Positions 1-6,549 are shown, counted from the stretch's first letter. The stretch: DNA of 10,706 nucleotides from Thermoleophilia bacterium (GCA_013362295.1 JABFWJ010000019.1:1-10706); one strand, 5' to 3'. Notes: generated from the letters alone by a model not told the origin. Made by a program: numbers and translations.

Positions 1-91
1 AGACGAGCTCCCACCCGAGCTCGTGGAGCGCGCGCGCGAACGCGTCGACGCCCTCCTTGTCGTGGACGCTGATCAGCGCGCGGCCGGACAG
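1..91 (-). CDS. purH: Bifunctional phosphoribosylaminoimidazolecarboxamide formyltransferase / IMP cyclohydrolase, N-terminal fragment (5' end only)
   Basis: Catalyses the last two steps to IMP in the cytoplasm: formyl transfer to AICAR and ring closure of FAICAR. Only about 30 residues are in the window; the gene runs off the left edge. The visible peptide contains ALISVHDKEGVDAFARALHE, which matches the conserved PurH N-terminus (family form RALISVSDKTG...FAR.L...G.E), the start of the MGS-like cyclohydrolase domain. It follows purN in the same operon and overlaps its 3' end. No ATG, GTG or TTG occurs in this frame near the required start. The best candidate is CTG at 91-89, giving M-SGRALISV, preceded by a Shine-Dalgarno-like GGTGA (103-99) at 7 nt. 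A second CTG at 76-74 would overlap the purN stop as CTGA but has no nearby ribosome site. Identity is firm; the start is inferred. Confidence 0.85.
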   Translation of the reverse strand, partial: MSGRALISVHDKEGVDAFARALHELGWELV

Positions 92-612
92 AGGTCTCTC
101 ACCACCTGTGGCAGCAAACGATGCTCGACGGAGTGGATCCGTTCGACGAGCGTGGCGCGTGGCTCCACCGGCACGTGCTCCTGCGCGATCAGCGGTCCGC
201 TGTCGAGGCCTTCGTCGACGTAGTGCACGCTCACGCCGGTCGTCTCGACGCCGGCGGCGAGCGCGTCGTCGATCGCGCGCGCACCGGGGAACGCCGGGAG
301 GAGCGAGGGGTGGATGTTGATCACGCGGTCCGGGAACCGCTGCAGGAAGGGCGTCGTGAGCAGGTGCATGTACCCCGCCAGCACCACGAGCTCGACACCG
401 TGTTCCTCGAGCCATGTCGCCATCACGAGGTCGCGCTCGGCACGGTCTGCATGGCAGTCGAGGCTGAACGTCGCCGTCGACACGCCCGCGTCGCGCGCCC
501 GGACGAGTGCGTACGCGCCCATGCGGTTCGAGGCGACCGCGCTCACCGGCAGCGCGGCGTCGAGCAGCGCCTGCAGGTTCGAGCCGTTGCCGCTGACAAG
601 CACGCCGATCAT
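73..612 (-). CDS. purN: Phosphoribosylglycinamide formyltransferase (GAR transformylase, 10-formyl-THF dependent)
   Basis: Transfers a formyl group from 10-formyltetrahydrofolate to GAR, the third step of de novo purine synthesis. The 179-residue protein is shorter than E. coli PurN (212). The phosphate-binding loop is VSGNGSNLQALLDA (residues 6-19). The catalytic set is present: Asn99 and His101 in INIHPSLLP and Asp137 in VDEGLDSGPLIAQ, equivalent to E. coli Asn106, His108 and Asp144. The ATG at 612-610 overlaps the purM TGA as ATGA, so translation is probably coupled to purM. The stop overlaps the start region of purH. The reading frame stays open upstream of the ATG into purM, but that extension has shadow-frame composition and is not part of the protein. 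Confidence 0.95.
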   Translation of the reverse strand: MIGVLVSGNGSNLQALLDAALPVSAVASNRMGAYALVRARDAGVSTATFSLDCHADRAERDLVMATWLEEHGVELVVLAGYMHLLTTPFLQRFPDRVINIHPSLLPAFPGARAIDDALAAGVETTGVSVHYVDEGLDSGPLIAQEHVPVEPRATLVERIHSVEHRLLPQVVRDLCPAAR

Positions 613-1505
613 CTGATCCGTCCGATCACCGTCTCGCCGGGGTTCGGTGCCGCGACGACCGCGCACCAGCCGATCCCGAGGTTGAAGACGCGGCGCAGCT
701 CCTCCTCCTCGACGTGGCGGGCGAGCCAGTCGAAGACAAGCGGGCGCTGCCACGCGTTCCAGTCCAGCTCGGCTGCGCGCCCGACCGGCAGCACCCGCTC
801 GAGGTTGCCGAGGATCCCGCCTCCCGTGACGTGGGCGAAGGCCTTCGCGCGCCCGCGCAGCGCGCGCGCCACATCGAGGTACAGACGTGTCGGGGCGAGC
901 AGGTCCTCGCCGTCGTAATCCTCCTCCTCGAGCACGCGGCGCACGAGCGTGAAGCCGTTCGCGTGCACGCCCGCGGACGGAAAGCCGAGCACGTGGTCGC
1001 CCGCCTCGATTGTCGAGCCGTCGATCAGGTCGGCGCGCGCGACGACGCCGACGGCCGTGCCCGCGAAGTCGAGCTCGCCCTCCGCGTAGACGCCCGGCAG
1101 CTCCGCCGTCTCGCCCCCGACGAGGGCGACCCCCGCCTCCCGGCACACTGCGGCCGCGCCTTCGACGAGCTCGGCGACCTCGTCGAGCCGGATCTCGTTC
1201 GCCGCGACGTAGTCGAGCAGCATCAGCGGCTCGGCGCCGCAGGTGGCGACGTCGTTGATGCAGTGCGCGGCCAGGTCGGCGCCGCAATCGCGCAGGCGCC
1301 CGCGCTGCCGGGCGAGGATCAGCTTCGTCCCGACGCCGTCGGTCGACGCGGCGAGGAGGCGCTCCCCGTCGAGCGGCTGCAGGCCCGCGAACGCGCCGAA
1401 GCTCGTCGCGCCGGTCGACTCGACGGCCGCGCGTAGCCGCTCGACGACCGACCCGGCAGTCGCCAGCGAGACTCCAGCTGCGGCGTAGCTGTGGTCGGCG
1501 CTCAG
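609..1505 (-). CDS. purM: Phosphoribosylformylglycinamidine cyclo-ligase (AIR synthetase), apparent CTG start
   Basis: ATP-dependent closure of FGAM to AIR, step five of the pathway. The 298-residue product (E. coli PurM has 345) shows the expected order: N-terminal SYAAAGV (residues 7-13), ASTDGVGTKLILA (53-65), CINDVATCGAEPLMLLDY (82-99), VGGETAELPG (129-138), AGVHANGFTLVRR (178-190), LLAPTRLY (202-209), THV-type GGG loop HVTGGGILGNL (225-235) and RVFNLGIGW (272-280). It starts the purM-purN-purH block. No ATG, GTG or TTG exists in frame between the upstream VOC gene and the conserved SYAAAGV; the only sensible start is CTG at 1505-1503. A TATGCT box six bases upstream fits a leaderless transcript. 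The first canonical upstream start would add about 90 residues of Ser/Arg/Thr-rich shadow of the VOC gene, and downstream ones would remove the ATP-binding N-terminus. Confidence 0.93.
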   Translation of the reverse strand: MSADHSYAAAGVSLATAGSVVERLRAAVESTGATSFGAFAGLQPLDGERLLAASTDGVGTKLILARQRGRLRDCGADLAAHCINDVATCGAEPLMLLDYVAANEIRLDEVAELVEGAAAVCREAGVALVGGETAELPGVYAEGELDFAGTAVGVVARADLIDGSTIEAGDHVLGFPSAGVHANGFTLVRRVLEEEDYDGEDLLAPTRLYLDVARALRGRAKAFAHVTGGGILGNLERVLPVGRAAELDWNAWQRPLVFDWLARHVEEEELRRVFNLGIGWCAVVAAPNPGETVIGRIR

Positions 1506-1511
1506 GGAACC

Positions 1512-1517
1512 AGCATA
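1512..1517 (-). promoter_or_regulatory. Candidate -10 box (TATGCT) of a leaderless purM transcript
   Basis: TATGCT fits the TANNNT pattern and ends six bases before the proposed CTG start of purM, the spacing expected when transcription begins at the start codon itself. No convincing -35 hexamer is seen, and no Shine-Dalgarno sequence lies at a useful distance. The same layout is found before purL. Confidence 0.45.
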
Positions 1518-1530
1518 CGACGGTCTCCGG

Positions 1531-2142
1531 TCAGCCGAAGCGCTCGCCGTAGAGCTCGGGGCGCCCTTCGGGGCCGCCGGCGACGAAGGTGACGGCGGCG
1601 GTGCCGATCCGCACGGAGTTCTCGGCCAGCTCGACCCCGAGGATGTCGGCGAGCGCGCCGGACTTCGTCTCGGGCTCGTCCGCGCGGAGCTGGAGCTCGA
1701 CCAGGCGCAGCTCCCGCTCCGCGGCGAGCAGATCGTCGATCCAGTCCCGTGGCGGGTGGACCTCGAGCCGGTAGCCGGCATTCGTGGCGATGAACGTCCG
1801 CCGTCCGCCGTGCTCCTGGACGCGCAGGTTCCACTGGCTCGCCCGCTCGAGCACGTCGTGGAACTCGTCCTCGTCGAGGGCCACGCCGAGGTGGTCGACG
1901 CGCGGCACGCGCCAGTGGCCGGGCTGGACGACGACGTTGACCGCGCCCCGTTCGAGCTCGGAGAGGCGGAGCTTGAAGCCGTCCCGGTCGAGCTTCTCCC
2001 AGGAGATGCCCGGCTCGACGGCGACGTGATCGTCGCCGACGCGGCCATAGCGCGCGACGAGATGAAAACCCAGCTTGCCGAGGTAGCGCGCCTCGACGTC
2101 GCGGAGCTGCGAGGTCACGAGGTGGTAGTGGAAGAGCTGCAC
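1531..2142 (-). CDS. VOC/glyoxalase-fold protein of unknown substrate
   Basis: A 203-residue cytoplasmic protein that looks like a vicinal-oxygen-chelate (glyoxalase/dioxygenase fold) protein. Fold clues are the N-terminal strand LFHYHLVTS with His5/His7, LGKLGFHLVARYG (21-33, typical of the helix-strand after a VOC module start), a second module start VDHLGVALDE (82-91, His84) and the strand GYRLEVHPP (123-131, Glu127). These are plausible metal ligands but the set is not complete enough to name a reaction. The C-terminal 60 residues are less VOC-like. The GTG start at 2142-2140 is supported by a good ribosome site, GGAAGGA at 2156-2150, 7 nt away. It lies just upstream of purM on the same strand (25 bases between its stop and the purM CTG) and is divergent from the ctaG-like gene with only 20 bases between the starts. 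Fold assignment is moderately sure; function is unknown. Confidence 0.7.
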   Translation of the reverse strand: MQLFHYHLVTSQLRDVEARYLGKLGFHLVARYGRVGDDHVAVEPGISWEKLDRDGFKLRLSELERGAVNVVVQPGHWRVPRVDHLGVALDEDEFHDVLERASQWNLRVQEHGGRRTFIATNAGYRLEVHPPRDWIDDLLAAERELRLVELQLRADEPETKSGALADILGVELAENSVRIGTAAVTFVAGGPEGRPELYGERFG

Positions 2143-2147
2143 GCGCC

Positions 2148-2153
2148 TATCCT
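2148..2153 (+). promoter_or_regulatory. Possible -10 box (TATCCT) for the ctaG-like gene
   Basis: TATCCT ends nine bases before the GTG at 2163. With no clear ribosome site in front of that GTG, a leaderless or near-leaderless transcript is plausible. The 20-bp gap between two divergent starts leaves little room for anything else. No -35 hexamer stands out, so this is weak. Confidence 0.3.
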
Positions 2154-2156
2154 TCC
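2150..2156 (-). promoter_or_regulatory. Shine-Dalgarno sequence GGAAGGA fixing the GTG start of the VOC-fold gene
   Basis: GGAAGGA lies 7 nt upstream of GTG 2142-2140 on the minus strand. It decides the start of the gene and overlaps, on the other strand, a possible -10 box for the divergent ctaG-like gene. Confidence 0.6.
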
Positions 2157-2162
2157 AAGGCT

Positions 2163-3023
2163 GTGGATTCGCCGTCGCTTCTGACGCCCTGGAGCTTCGA
2201 ACCGCTCCAGGTGGTGCCGACGGTGGTCGTCGCGTACCTCTACTTCCACCGCGCGAGGACCCTCAGGCAAGAAGCCCGGCCGGTCCCCGGCTGGCGGCAG
2301 GCGAGCTTCTGGACCGGGATCGCGCTCGTCGTGCTCGCGCTCAACTCGCCTCTCGACGGGCTCGGCGAGGAGCACTTCTTCTTCCTGCACATGACGCAGC
2401 ACGTCCTCCTCGGCGACCTCGCGCCTCTCTGCTTCGTCGCGGGGCTGACGGGGCAGATCCTGCGGCCTGTGCTGGCGCTCCGCCCGGTCGACCGGCTGCG
2501 CGTGCTCGCCCACCCGCTCGTCGCGCTGCCGCTGTGGGCCGTCGACCTCTACGTGTGGCACATCCCGTTCCTCTACGACGCGGCGCTGCATCACCCGGTG
2601 GTCCACGCGCTCGAGCACTTCTGCTTCTTCACGTTCGGCTGCCTGATGTGGGAGCCGGTCATCGAGACGCTGCCCGCGGTCGCGTGGTTCGGGACCGGTT
2701 GGAAGATCGGGTACATCTTCCTCGTGCGTCTCGTGGAGACGGTGCTCGGCAACGTCTTCATCTGGTCGTCGAGCGCGTTCTACGGCGTCTACCGCCACGC
2801 GCCGGAATGGGGGATCACGCCGGTGCACGACCTTAACCTCGGAGGCGTCGTGATGATGGCCGAGGGCTCGATCGTCACGCTCGCCGCACTCGCCTGGCTC
2901 TTCCTGCGCATGGCGGCCGAGGGCGAGACGCGCCAGCGCCTCATCGAGGAGGGCTACGACCCCCGGCAGGTTAAACGGGCGGTGCGGTACGGGCGGGCGG
3001 AGGATCTCGGCGCTCCGCGCTGA
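2163..3023 (+). CDS. CtaG-type cytochrome c oxidase assembly membrane protein
   Basis: A 286-residue polytopic membrane protein of the caa3-type oxidase assembly family (CtaG, needed in Bacillus for active cytochrome caa3, probably for metal-centre assembly). Visible hallmarks are the histidine cluster HFFFLHMTQH (His71, His76, His80), the tryptophan/histidine segment YVWHIPFLYDAALHHPVVHALEH (about 130-152) and the late motif DLNLGGVVMMAEGS (223-236). Hydrophobic stretches suggest six or seven helices, near residues 15-28, 48-61, 75-95, 115-130, 150-165, 183-200 and 228-248, followed by a charged C-terminal tail. The GTG at 2163 has no strong ribosome site. The gene is followed after 32 bases by a small membrane-protein gene on the same strand. 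No oxidase subunit genes are in the window, so an oxidase role rests on the family alone. Confidence 0.85.
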   Translation: MDSPSLLTPWSFEPLQVVPTVVVAYLYFHRARTLRQEARPVPGWRQASFWTGIALVVLALNSPLDGLGEEHFFFLHMTQHVLLGDLAPLCFVAGLTGQILRPVLALRPVDRLRVLAHPLVALPLWAVDLYVWHIPFLYDAALHHPVVHALEHFCFFTFGCLMWEPVIETLPAVAWFGTGWKIGYIFLVRLVETVLGNVFIWSSSAFYGVYRHAPEWGITPVHDLNLGGVVMMAEGSIVTLAALAWLFLRMAAEGETRQRLIEEGYDPRQVKRAVRYGRAEDLGAPR

Positions 3024-3042
3024 ACCTCGCCGCAACCGCTGC

Positions 3043-3049
3043 AAGGAGG
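3043..3049 (+). promoter_or_regulatory. Strong Shine-Dalgarno sequence AAGGAGG of the small membrane-protein gene
   Basis: AAGGAGG lies six bases before the ATG at 3056. It is the strongest ribosome site in the window and is good evidence that the 81-residue reading frame is a real, well-translated gene. Confidence 0.75.
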
Positions 3050-3055
3050 CATTCG

Positions 3056-3301
3056 ATGACGACTCCGGAGAGTCAACCGAACTATTCCGCCGGTCCGCAA
3101 TGGCCGGCCGGCGCGCGCATGCCGATCCCCGGCAACGCGGAATGGGTCTGGTGGGTCGTGACGGCGATCATCGTCGCGATCGTCGCCGGCATCTCCGACT
3201 TCGTGAACGCGTCCGCGTGGGTCGACTTCCTCAAGTGGACGACCTCGGCATACATGCTGTCGCGCGGGATCGCGAAAGCGTCGCGCGTGCTCGAACAGTA
3301 A
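3056..3301 (+). CDS. Small hypothetical membrane protein downstream of ctaG-like gene
   Basis: An 81-residue protein that I do not recognise as a named family. It has a Pro/Gln/Ser-rich N-terminus (about residues 1-28), one clear transmembrane helix WVWWVVTAIIVAIVAG (30-45), then an amphipathic, aromatic-rich segment ending in SRGIAKASRVLEQ with a basic face. A perfect AAGGAGG site six bases before the ATG supports expression. It starts 32 bases after the ctaG-like stop on the same strand and is probably cotranscribed, so a role with that membrane protein is conceivable but unproven. It is convergent with purF, the two stops being 12 bases apart, with no terminator hairpin visible between them. 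Confidence 0.75.
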   Translation: MTTPESQPNYSAGPQWPAGARMPIPGNAEWVWWVVTAIIVAIVAGISDFVNASAWVDFLKWTTSAYMLSRGIAKASRVLEQ

Positions 3302-3313
3302 ACGGGTTCTAAA

Positions 3314-4678
3314 TCAGACGCGCTCGAACCGCAGCTTGGCCGCGTCTGCCGGAACCCGCGTCGGATACTCGCGCGTCAGGCAGGCGCGGCAGAGCGCACC
3401 CGCGGGGCGCCGCGTCGCCGCCTGCAGGCCCTCGAGCGAGATGTACGCCAGGCTCGTCGCGCCGATCGTCGCGCGCACGTCGTCGACCGTCGAGTGCGCG
3501 GCGATCATCTCGTCCTCGGACGCGAGGTCGATCCCGTAGAAGCACGGCGAGACGACCGGGGGCGACGAGATGCGCACGTGCACCTCGGCCGCACCGGCGT
3601 CGAACAGCATCTGCACGATCTGCCGCGTCGTCGAGCCGCGCACGATCGAGTCGTCGACGACGACCACGCGCTTGCCCGCGACCTCCGCGAGCGGGTTGAA
3701 CTTCATTCGGATCCCCTGCTCACGCATGCCCTGCTCCGGCTGGATGAACGTGCGGCCGACGTAACGGTTCTTGATCAGGCCCTCGCTGAACGGAATGCCT
3801 GTCGCGCGCGCGAAGCCGATCGCGGCGGGCGTGCCGGAGTCGGGGATCGGCAGGACGAGGTCGGCCTCGACCGGGGACTCGGCGGCGAGCCGCTCGCCCA
3901 TGCGCACGCGCGCGCCGTGCACCTCGACGCCCGCGAGCCGCGTGTCGGGTCGCGCGAGGTAGAAGAACTCGAAGATGCAGAGCGCGCCGTGCTCGGCCGG
4001 CGGGAGCGCCTGCACGGAGTGCAGACCCTCCTCGTCTGCGATCACGAGCTCGCCCGGGCGGACCTCGCGCTCGAAGGCCGCGCCGACGAGGTCGAGCGCG
4101 CAGGACTCCGACGCGACGACCGGGTCGTTCCCGAGGCGTCCGAGCACGAGTGGCCTGAACCCGAACGCGTCCCGGAAGGCGAACAGCTTGCCGTCGGCGA
4201 GGCCCACGACCGTCGCGGCGCCTTCGAGCCGGGCCATCGTCGCCGCGACGGCCTGCGCGAGCGGGCGCTCGTCGTCGGCGATCAGCGCGGCGATCACCTC
4301 CGAGTCGGAGGTCGACGAGAGCGGCCTGCCCGCCTCCTCGCGCAGCTCTTCGGCGTTGACGAGGTTGCCGTTGTGCCCGAGCGCGACGGTGCGCACGCGA
4401 CCGTGCTGGAGGAGCGGCTGCGCGTTCTCCCACGCGTTCGCGCCGGTCGTGGAATAGCGCGTGTGTCCGATCGCGTACTCGCCGTGCAGGCCTGAGAGCG
4501 TGCGCTCGTCGAAGACCTGCGGGACGAGCCCGAGATCGCGCACGGCGGTCAGCCGCCCGTCCTCGGACACCGCGATCCCCGCCGACTCCTGGCCGCGGTG
4601 CTGCAGCGCGTAGAGGCCGAAGTACGAGAGCCGCGCCACGTCGCGCCCCGGAGCGTGCACACCGAACACGCCGCACAT
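3314..4678 (-). CDS. purF: Amidophosphoribosyltransferase (glutamine PRPP amidotransferase)
   Basis: First committed step of purine synthesis: PRPP plus glutamine to phosphoribosylamine. The 454-residue protein begins Met-Cys-Gly-Val-Phe-Gly, so Cys2 becomes the N-terminal nucleophile once Met is removed. The glutaminase domain shows HTRYSTTG (72-79), GHNGNLVN (101-108) and SDSEVIAALI (124-133). The transferase domain shows LPIPDSGTPAAIGFA (276-290), KNRYVGRTFIQP (303-314) and the PRPP loop VVVVDDSIVRGSTTRQI (338-354). Four cysteines at 234, 379, 430 and 433 match the [4Fe-4S] ligands of Bacillus subtilis PurF, yet there is no propeptide, which that enzyme type usually has. The ATG shares its A with the last base of the purL stop (TGATG), indicating coupled translation. 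Identity is certain. Confidence 0.97.
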   Translation of the reverse strand: MCGVFGVHAPGRDVARLSYFGLYALQHRGQESAGIAVSEDGRLTAVRDLGLVPQVFDERTLSGLHGEYAIGHTRYSTTGANAWENAQPLLQHGRVRTVALGHNGNLVNAEELREEAGRPLSSTSDSEVIAALIADDERPLAQAVAATMARLEGAATVVGLADGKLFAFRDAFGFRPLVLGRLGNDPVVASESCALDLVGAAFEREVRPGELVIADEEGLHSVQALPPAEHGALCIFEFFYLARPDTRLAGVEVHGARVRMGERLAAESPVEADLVLPIPDSGTPAAIGFARATGIPFSEGLIKNRYVGRTFIQPEQGMREQGIRMKFNPLAEVAGKRVVVVDDSIVRGSTTRQIVQMLFDAGAAEVHVRISSPPVVSPCFYGIDLASEDEMIAAHSTVDDVRATIGATSLAYISLEGLQAATRRPAGALCRACLTREYPTRVPADAAKLRFERV

Positions 4679-6537
4679 CAGGCGACCGTCCCCAGCTCGA
4701 CCACGTCCTCCCAGGCGGGCCGGCCGGTCGCGGCGACCACGACGCCTACCCCCGGCACTTTGTGTTGACTCAACACAAAGTCGAGCCTGGACCACGCAGC
4801 GGCCTCGGCCAGCGCGAGCTCGAGGCCGCCGTCGGAGACGTCGTGCGCAAGCGAGAAGCGCTGCGCGTTCCGCCACACGAAGTCGACGAGCTCGGCGCCG
4901 CGGCCGCGCAGGAGGTAGACCGTGTCGCCGCTCCGCCAGCGCGACGGGATGCGCGTCACGTCGCGGACGAGGCCGACGCAGCCGACGACGGGCGTCGGCG
5001 GGATCGGGCTCCCGCCGGTCTCGTTGTAGAGCGAGACGTTGCCGGAGACGACCGGAATGCCGAGCTCGTTCGCGGCCTGCCCAATGCCCTCGATCGCCTG
5101 CTCGAGCTCCCAGCCGATCTCCGGTTTCTCCGGGTTGCCGAAGTTCAGGCAATCCGTGAGGGCGAGCGGCTCGCCGCCCGCACAGGCGACGTTCAATGCC
5201 GCCTCCATGACGGCGCCCCAGCCGGCCGCGAACGGGTCGCGCTCGCCGAGGGGCGGCCCGTCGAGCGAGACGGCGAGGCCGCGGATGCCGTCGACGCGCA
5301 GCACCGCCGCGTCGAGCCCGGGACGGCGGACCGTGCGCGAGCCGACGAGGTGGTCGTACTGCTCGAACACCCAGGCCTTCGACTCGTGGTTGACCGCCGC
5401 GACAGGCGCCGGGGCGACGGGATGCGGCGCGGTCGGGACGTCGTAGCGCGGGCACTCGTCGGTGAGGAAGGCGGCCGGGATCGAGCCGACGATCTCGTCG
5501 TCGAAGAACGCGCGCAGCTCGCCGTGCTCCGTGACCTCGCCGATCACCGTGCAGGGTAGCTCCCAGCGCGCGCAAACCGCGCGCACCTCGTCGACGCGCT
5601 CCGGAGCCACGACCGCGACCATCCGCTCCTGCGACTCGGAGATCATGATCTCCCACGGCTCGAGGTCGGCCTCGCGCAGCGGCACACGGTCGAGGTGCAC
5701 GTCCACGCCCACGTCGCGCGCCATCTCCGAGAGCGACGACGCCAGACCCGCCGCGCCGCAGTCCTGGAGCGAGCGCACGAGGTCGCGCTCGACGAGCTCC
5801 AGCGAGACCTCGATCAGCGCCTTGCCGCGGAACGGGTCGCCGATCTGGACGCTCGGCCGCTTCTCGTCCGAGCCCTCGAGGTCCTGCGAGGCGAGCACCG
5901 AGGCGCCGCCGATGCCGTCCCGGCCCGTGTACGCGCCGTAGAGGACGAGCGCGTTGCCGGCGCCCTGCGCCTTCGCGGACAGCACGCGCTCGGTCGGGAG
6001 CAGTCCGACGCACATCGCGTTCACGAGCGGATTGAGCGCGTAGGCGTCGTCGAAGGCGCATTCGCCGCCCAGGTTGGGGACGCCGACGCAGTTGCCGTAG
6101 TGGCCGATGCCGGCGACCGCGCGCCTGAAGTGCCAGTCGGGCTCGCCGAAGCGCAGGCCGTCGAGCAGTGCGACGGGGCGGGCGCCCATCGCGACGATGT
6201 CGCGCAGGATCCCGCCCACGCCCGTCGCGGCGCCCTGGAACGGCTCGACCGCAGACGGATGGTTGTGCGACTCGACCTTGAACGCGACCGCGACCCCGGC
6301 GCCCAGGTCGATCACGCCGGCGTTCTCGCCCGGGCCCTGCAGCACGCGTTCGCCGTGCGAGGGCAGCCGCCCGAGCAGACGGGCGGAATGCTTGTAGCCG
6401 CAGTGCTCCGACCAGAGGAGCGAGAAGACGGCGAGCTCGAAGTCGTTGGGCGTTCGCCCGAGCAGCTCGCGGATACGGTCGGACTCACGGTCCGTCAGGC
6501 CGAGGCTGCGATGGAGTGGTTCCGCGACCGAGCTCAG
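4678..6537 (-). CDS. purL: Phosphoribosylformylglycinamidine synthase, PurL large subunit (small type), apparent CTG start
   Basis: ATP-dependent amidation of FGAR to FGAM, step four; this type works with PurS and the glutaminase PurQ, which are not in the window. Motifs in order: HRSLGLTDRESDRI (residues 9-22), WSEHCGYKH (42-50, with the conserved catalytic-region His45), ESHNHPSAVEPFQGAATGVGG (89-109), GGECAFDDAY (157-166), TGRDGIGGASVLAS (204-217), GDPFRGK (233-239), DCGAAGLASS (259-268) and C-terminal HDVSDGGLELALAE (565-578). The length of 619 is near T. maritima PurL (603) and shorter than B. subtilis (742). The first canonical in-frame start is a GTG at 6345, which would delete 64 conserved residues including His45; CTG at 6537-6535, six bases after a TACAGT box, is the likely true start. 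A translated 25-bp palindrome encodes residues near 586-594. The stop overlaps purF. Confidence 0.95.
   Translation of the reverse strand: MSSVAEPLHRSLGLTDRESDRIRELLGRTPNDFELAVFSLLWSEHCGYKHSARLLGRLPSHGERVLQGPGENAGVIDLGAGVAVAFKVESHNHPSAVEPFQGAATGVGGILRDIVAMGARPVALLDGLRFGEPDWHFRRAVAGIGHYGNCVGVPNLGGECAFDDAYALNPLVNAMCVGLLPTERVLSAKAQGAGNALVLYGAYTGRDGIGGASVLASQDLEGSDEKRPSVQIGDPFRGKALIEVSLELVERDLVRSLQDCGAAGLASSLSEMARDVGVDVHLDRVPLREADLEPWEIMISESQERMVAVVAPERVDEVRAVCARWELPCTVIGEVTEHGELRAFFDDEIVGSIPAAFLTDECPRYDVPTAPHPVAPAPVAAVNHESKAWVFEQYDHLVGSRTVRRPGLDAAVLRVDGIRGLAVSLDGPPLGERDPFAAGWGAVMEAALNVACAGGEPLALTDCLNFGNPEKPEIGWELEQAIEGIGQAANELGIPVVSGNVSLYNETGGSPIPPTPVVGCVGLVRDVTRIPSRWRSGDTVYLLRGRGAELVDFVWRNAQRFSLAHDVSDGGLELALAEAAAWSRLDFVLSQHKVPGVGVVVAATGRPAWEDVVELGTVA
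4757..4781. repeat. 25-bp near-perfect AT-rich palindrome inside purL
   Basis: Two 12-base arms (ACTTTGTGTTGA and its exact inverse complement) flank a single central C at 4769. The element is AT-rich within a very GC-rich gene and is translated in the purL frame as FVLSQHK, using TTT, TTG, AGT, CAA and AAA codons that are rare in the surrounding gene. It lies 79-103 bases upstream of the purF start. It could be a protein-binding site, an RNA hairpin, or an inserted intragenic palindromic element. No second copy is in this window. Confidence 0.85.
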
Positions 6538-6543
6538 GGCGCC

Positions 6544-6549
6544 ACTGTA
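6544..6549 (-). promoter_or_regulatory. Candidate -10 box (TACAGT) of a leaderless purL transcript
   Basis: TACAGT fits TANNNT and ends six bases before the proposed CTG start of purL, exactly the spacing seen at purM. No -35 hexamer or ribosome site is evident. It sits in a 25-base gap between the divergent starts of purL and the thymidylate-synthase-like gene. Confidence 0.45.

Noticed and set aside
1506..2048. In-frame N-terminal extension of purM from an upstream canonical start
   Set aside because: The added sequence is a Ser/Thr/Arg/Pro-rich shadow of the VOC gene and resembles no PurM N-terminus.
2115..3044. Minus-strand open frame of 309 codons opposite the ctaG-like gene
   Set aside because: Arg/Glu/His/Pro-rich shadow composition; the plus-strand product has clear CtaG motifs.
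3302..3313. Terminator between convergent purF and small membrane gene
   Set aside because: The 12-base gap holds no hairpin and no T-run.
3494..4495. Long plus-strand open frame (333 codons) opposite purF
   Set aside because: It is rich in Arg, Glu, Asp and His with no domain pattern and lies fully antisense to a certain purF; long shadow frames are expected at this GC content.
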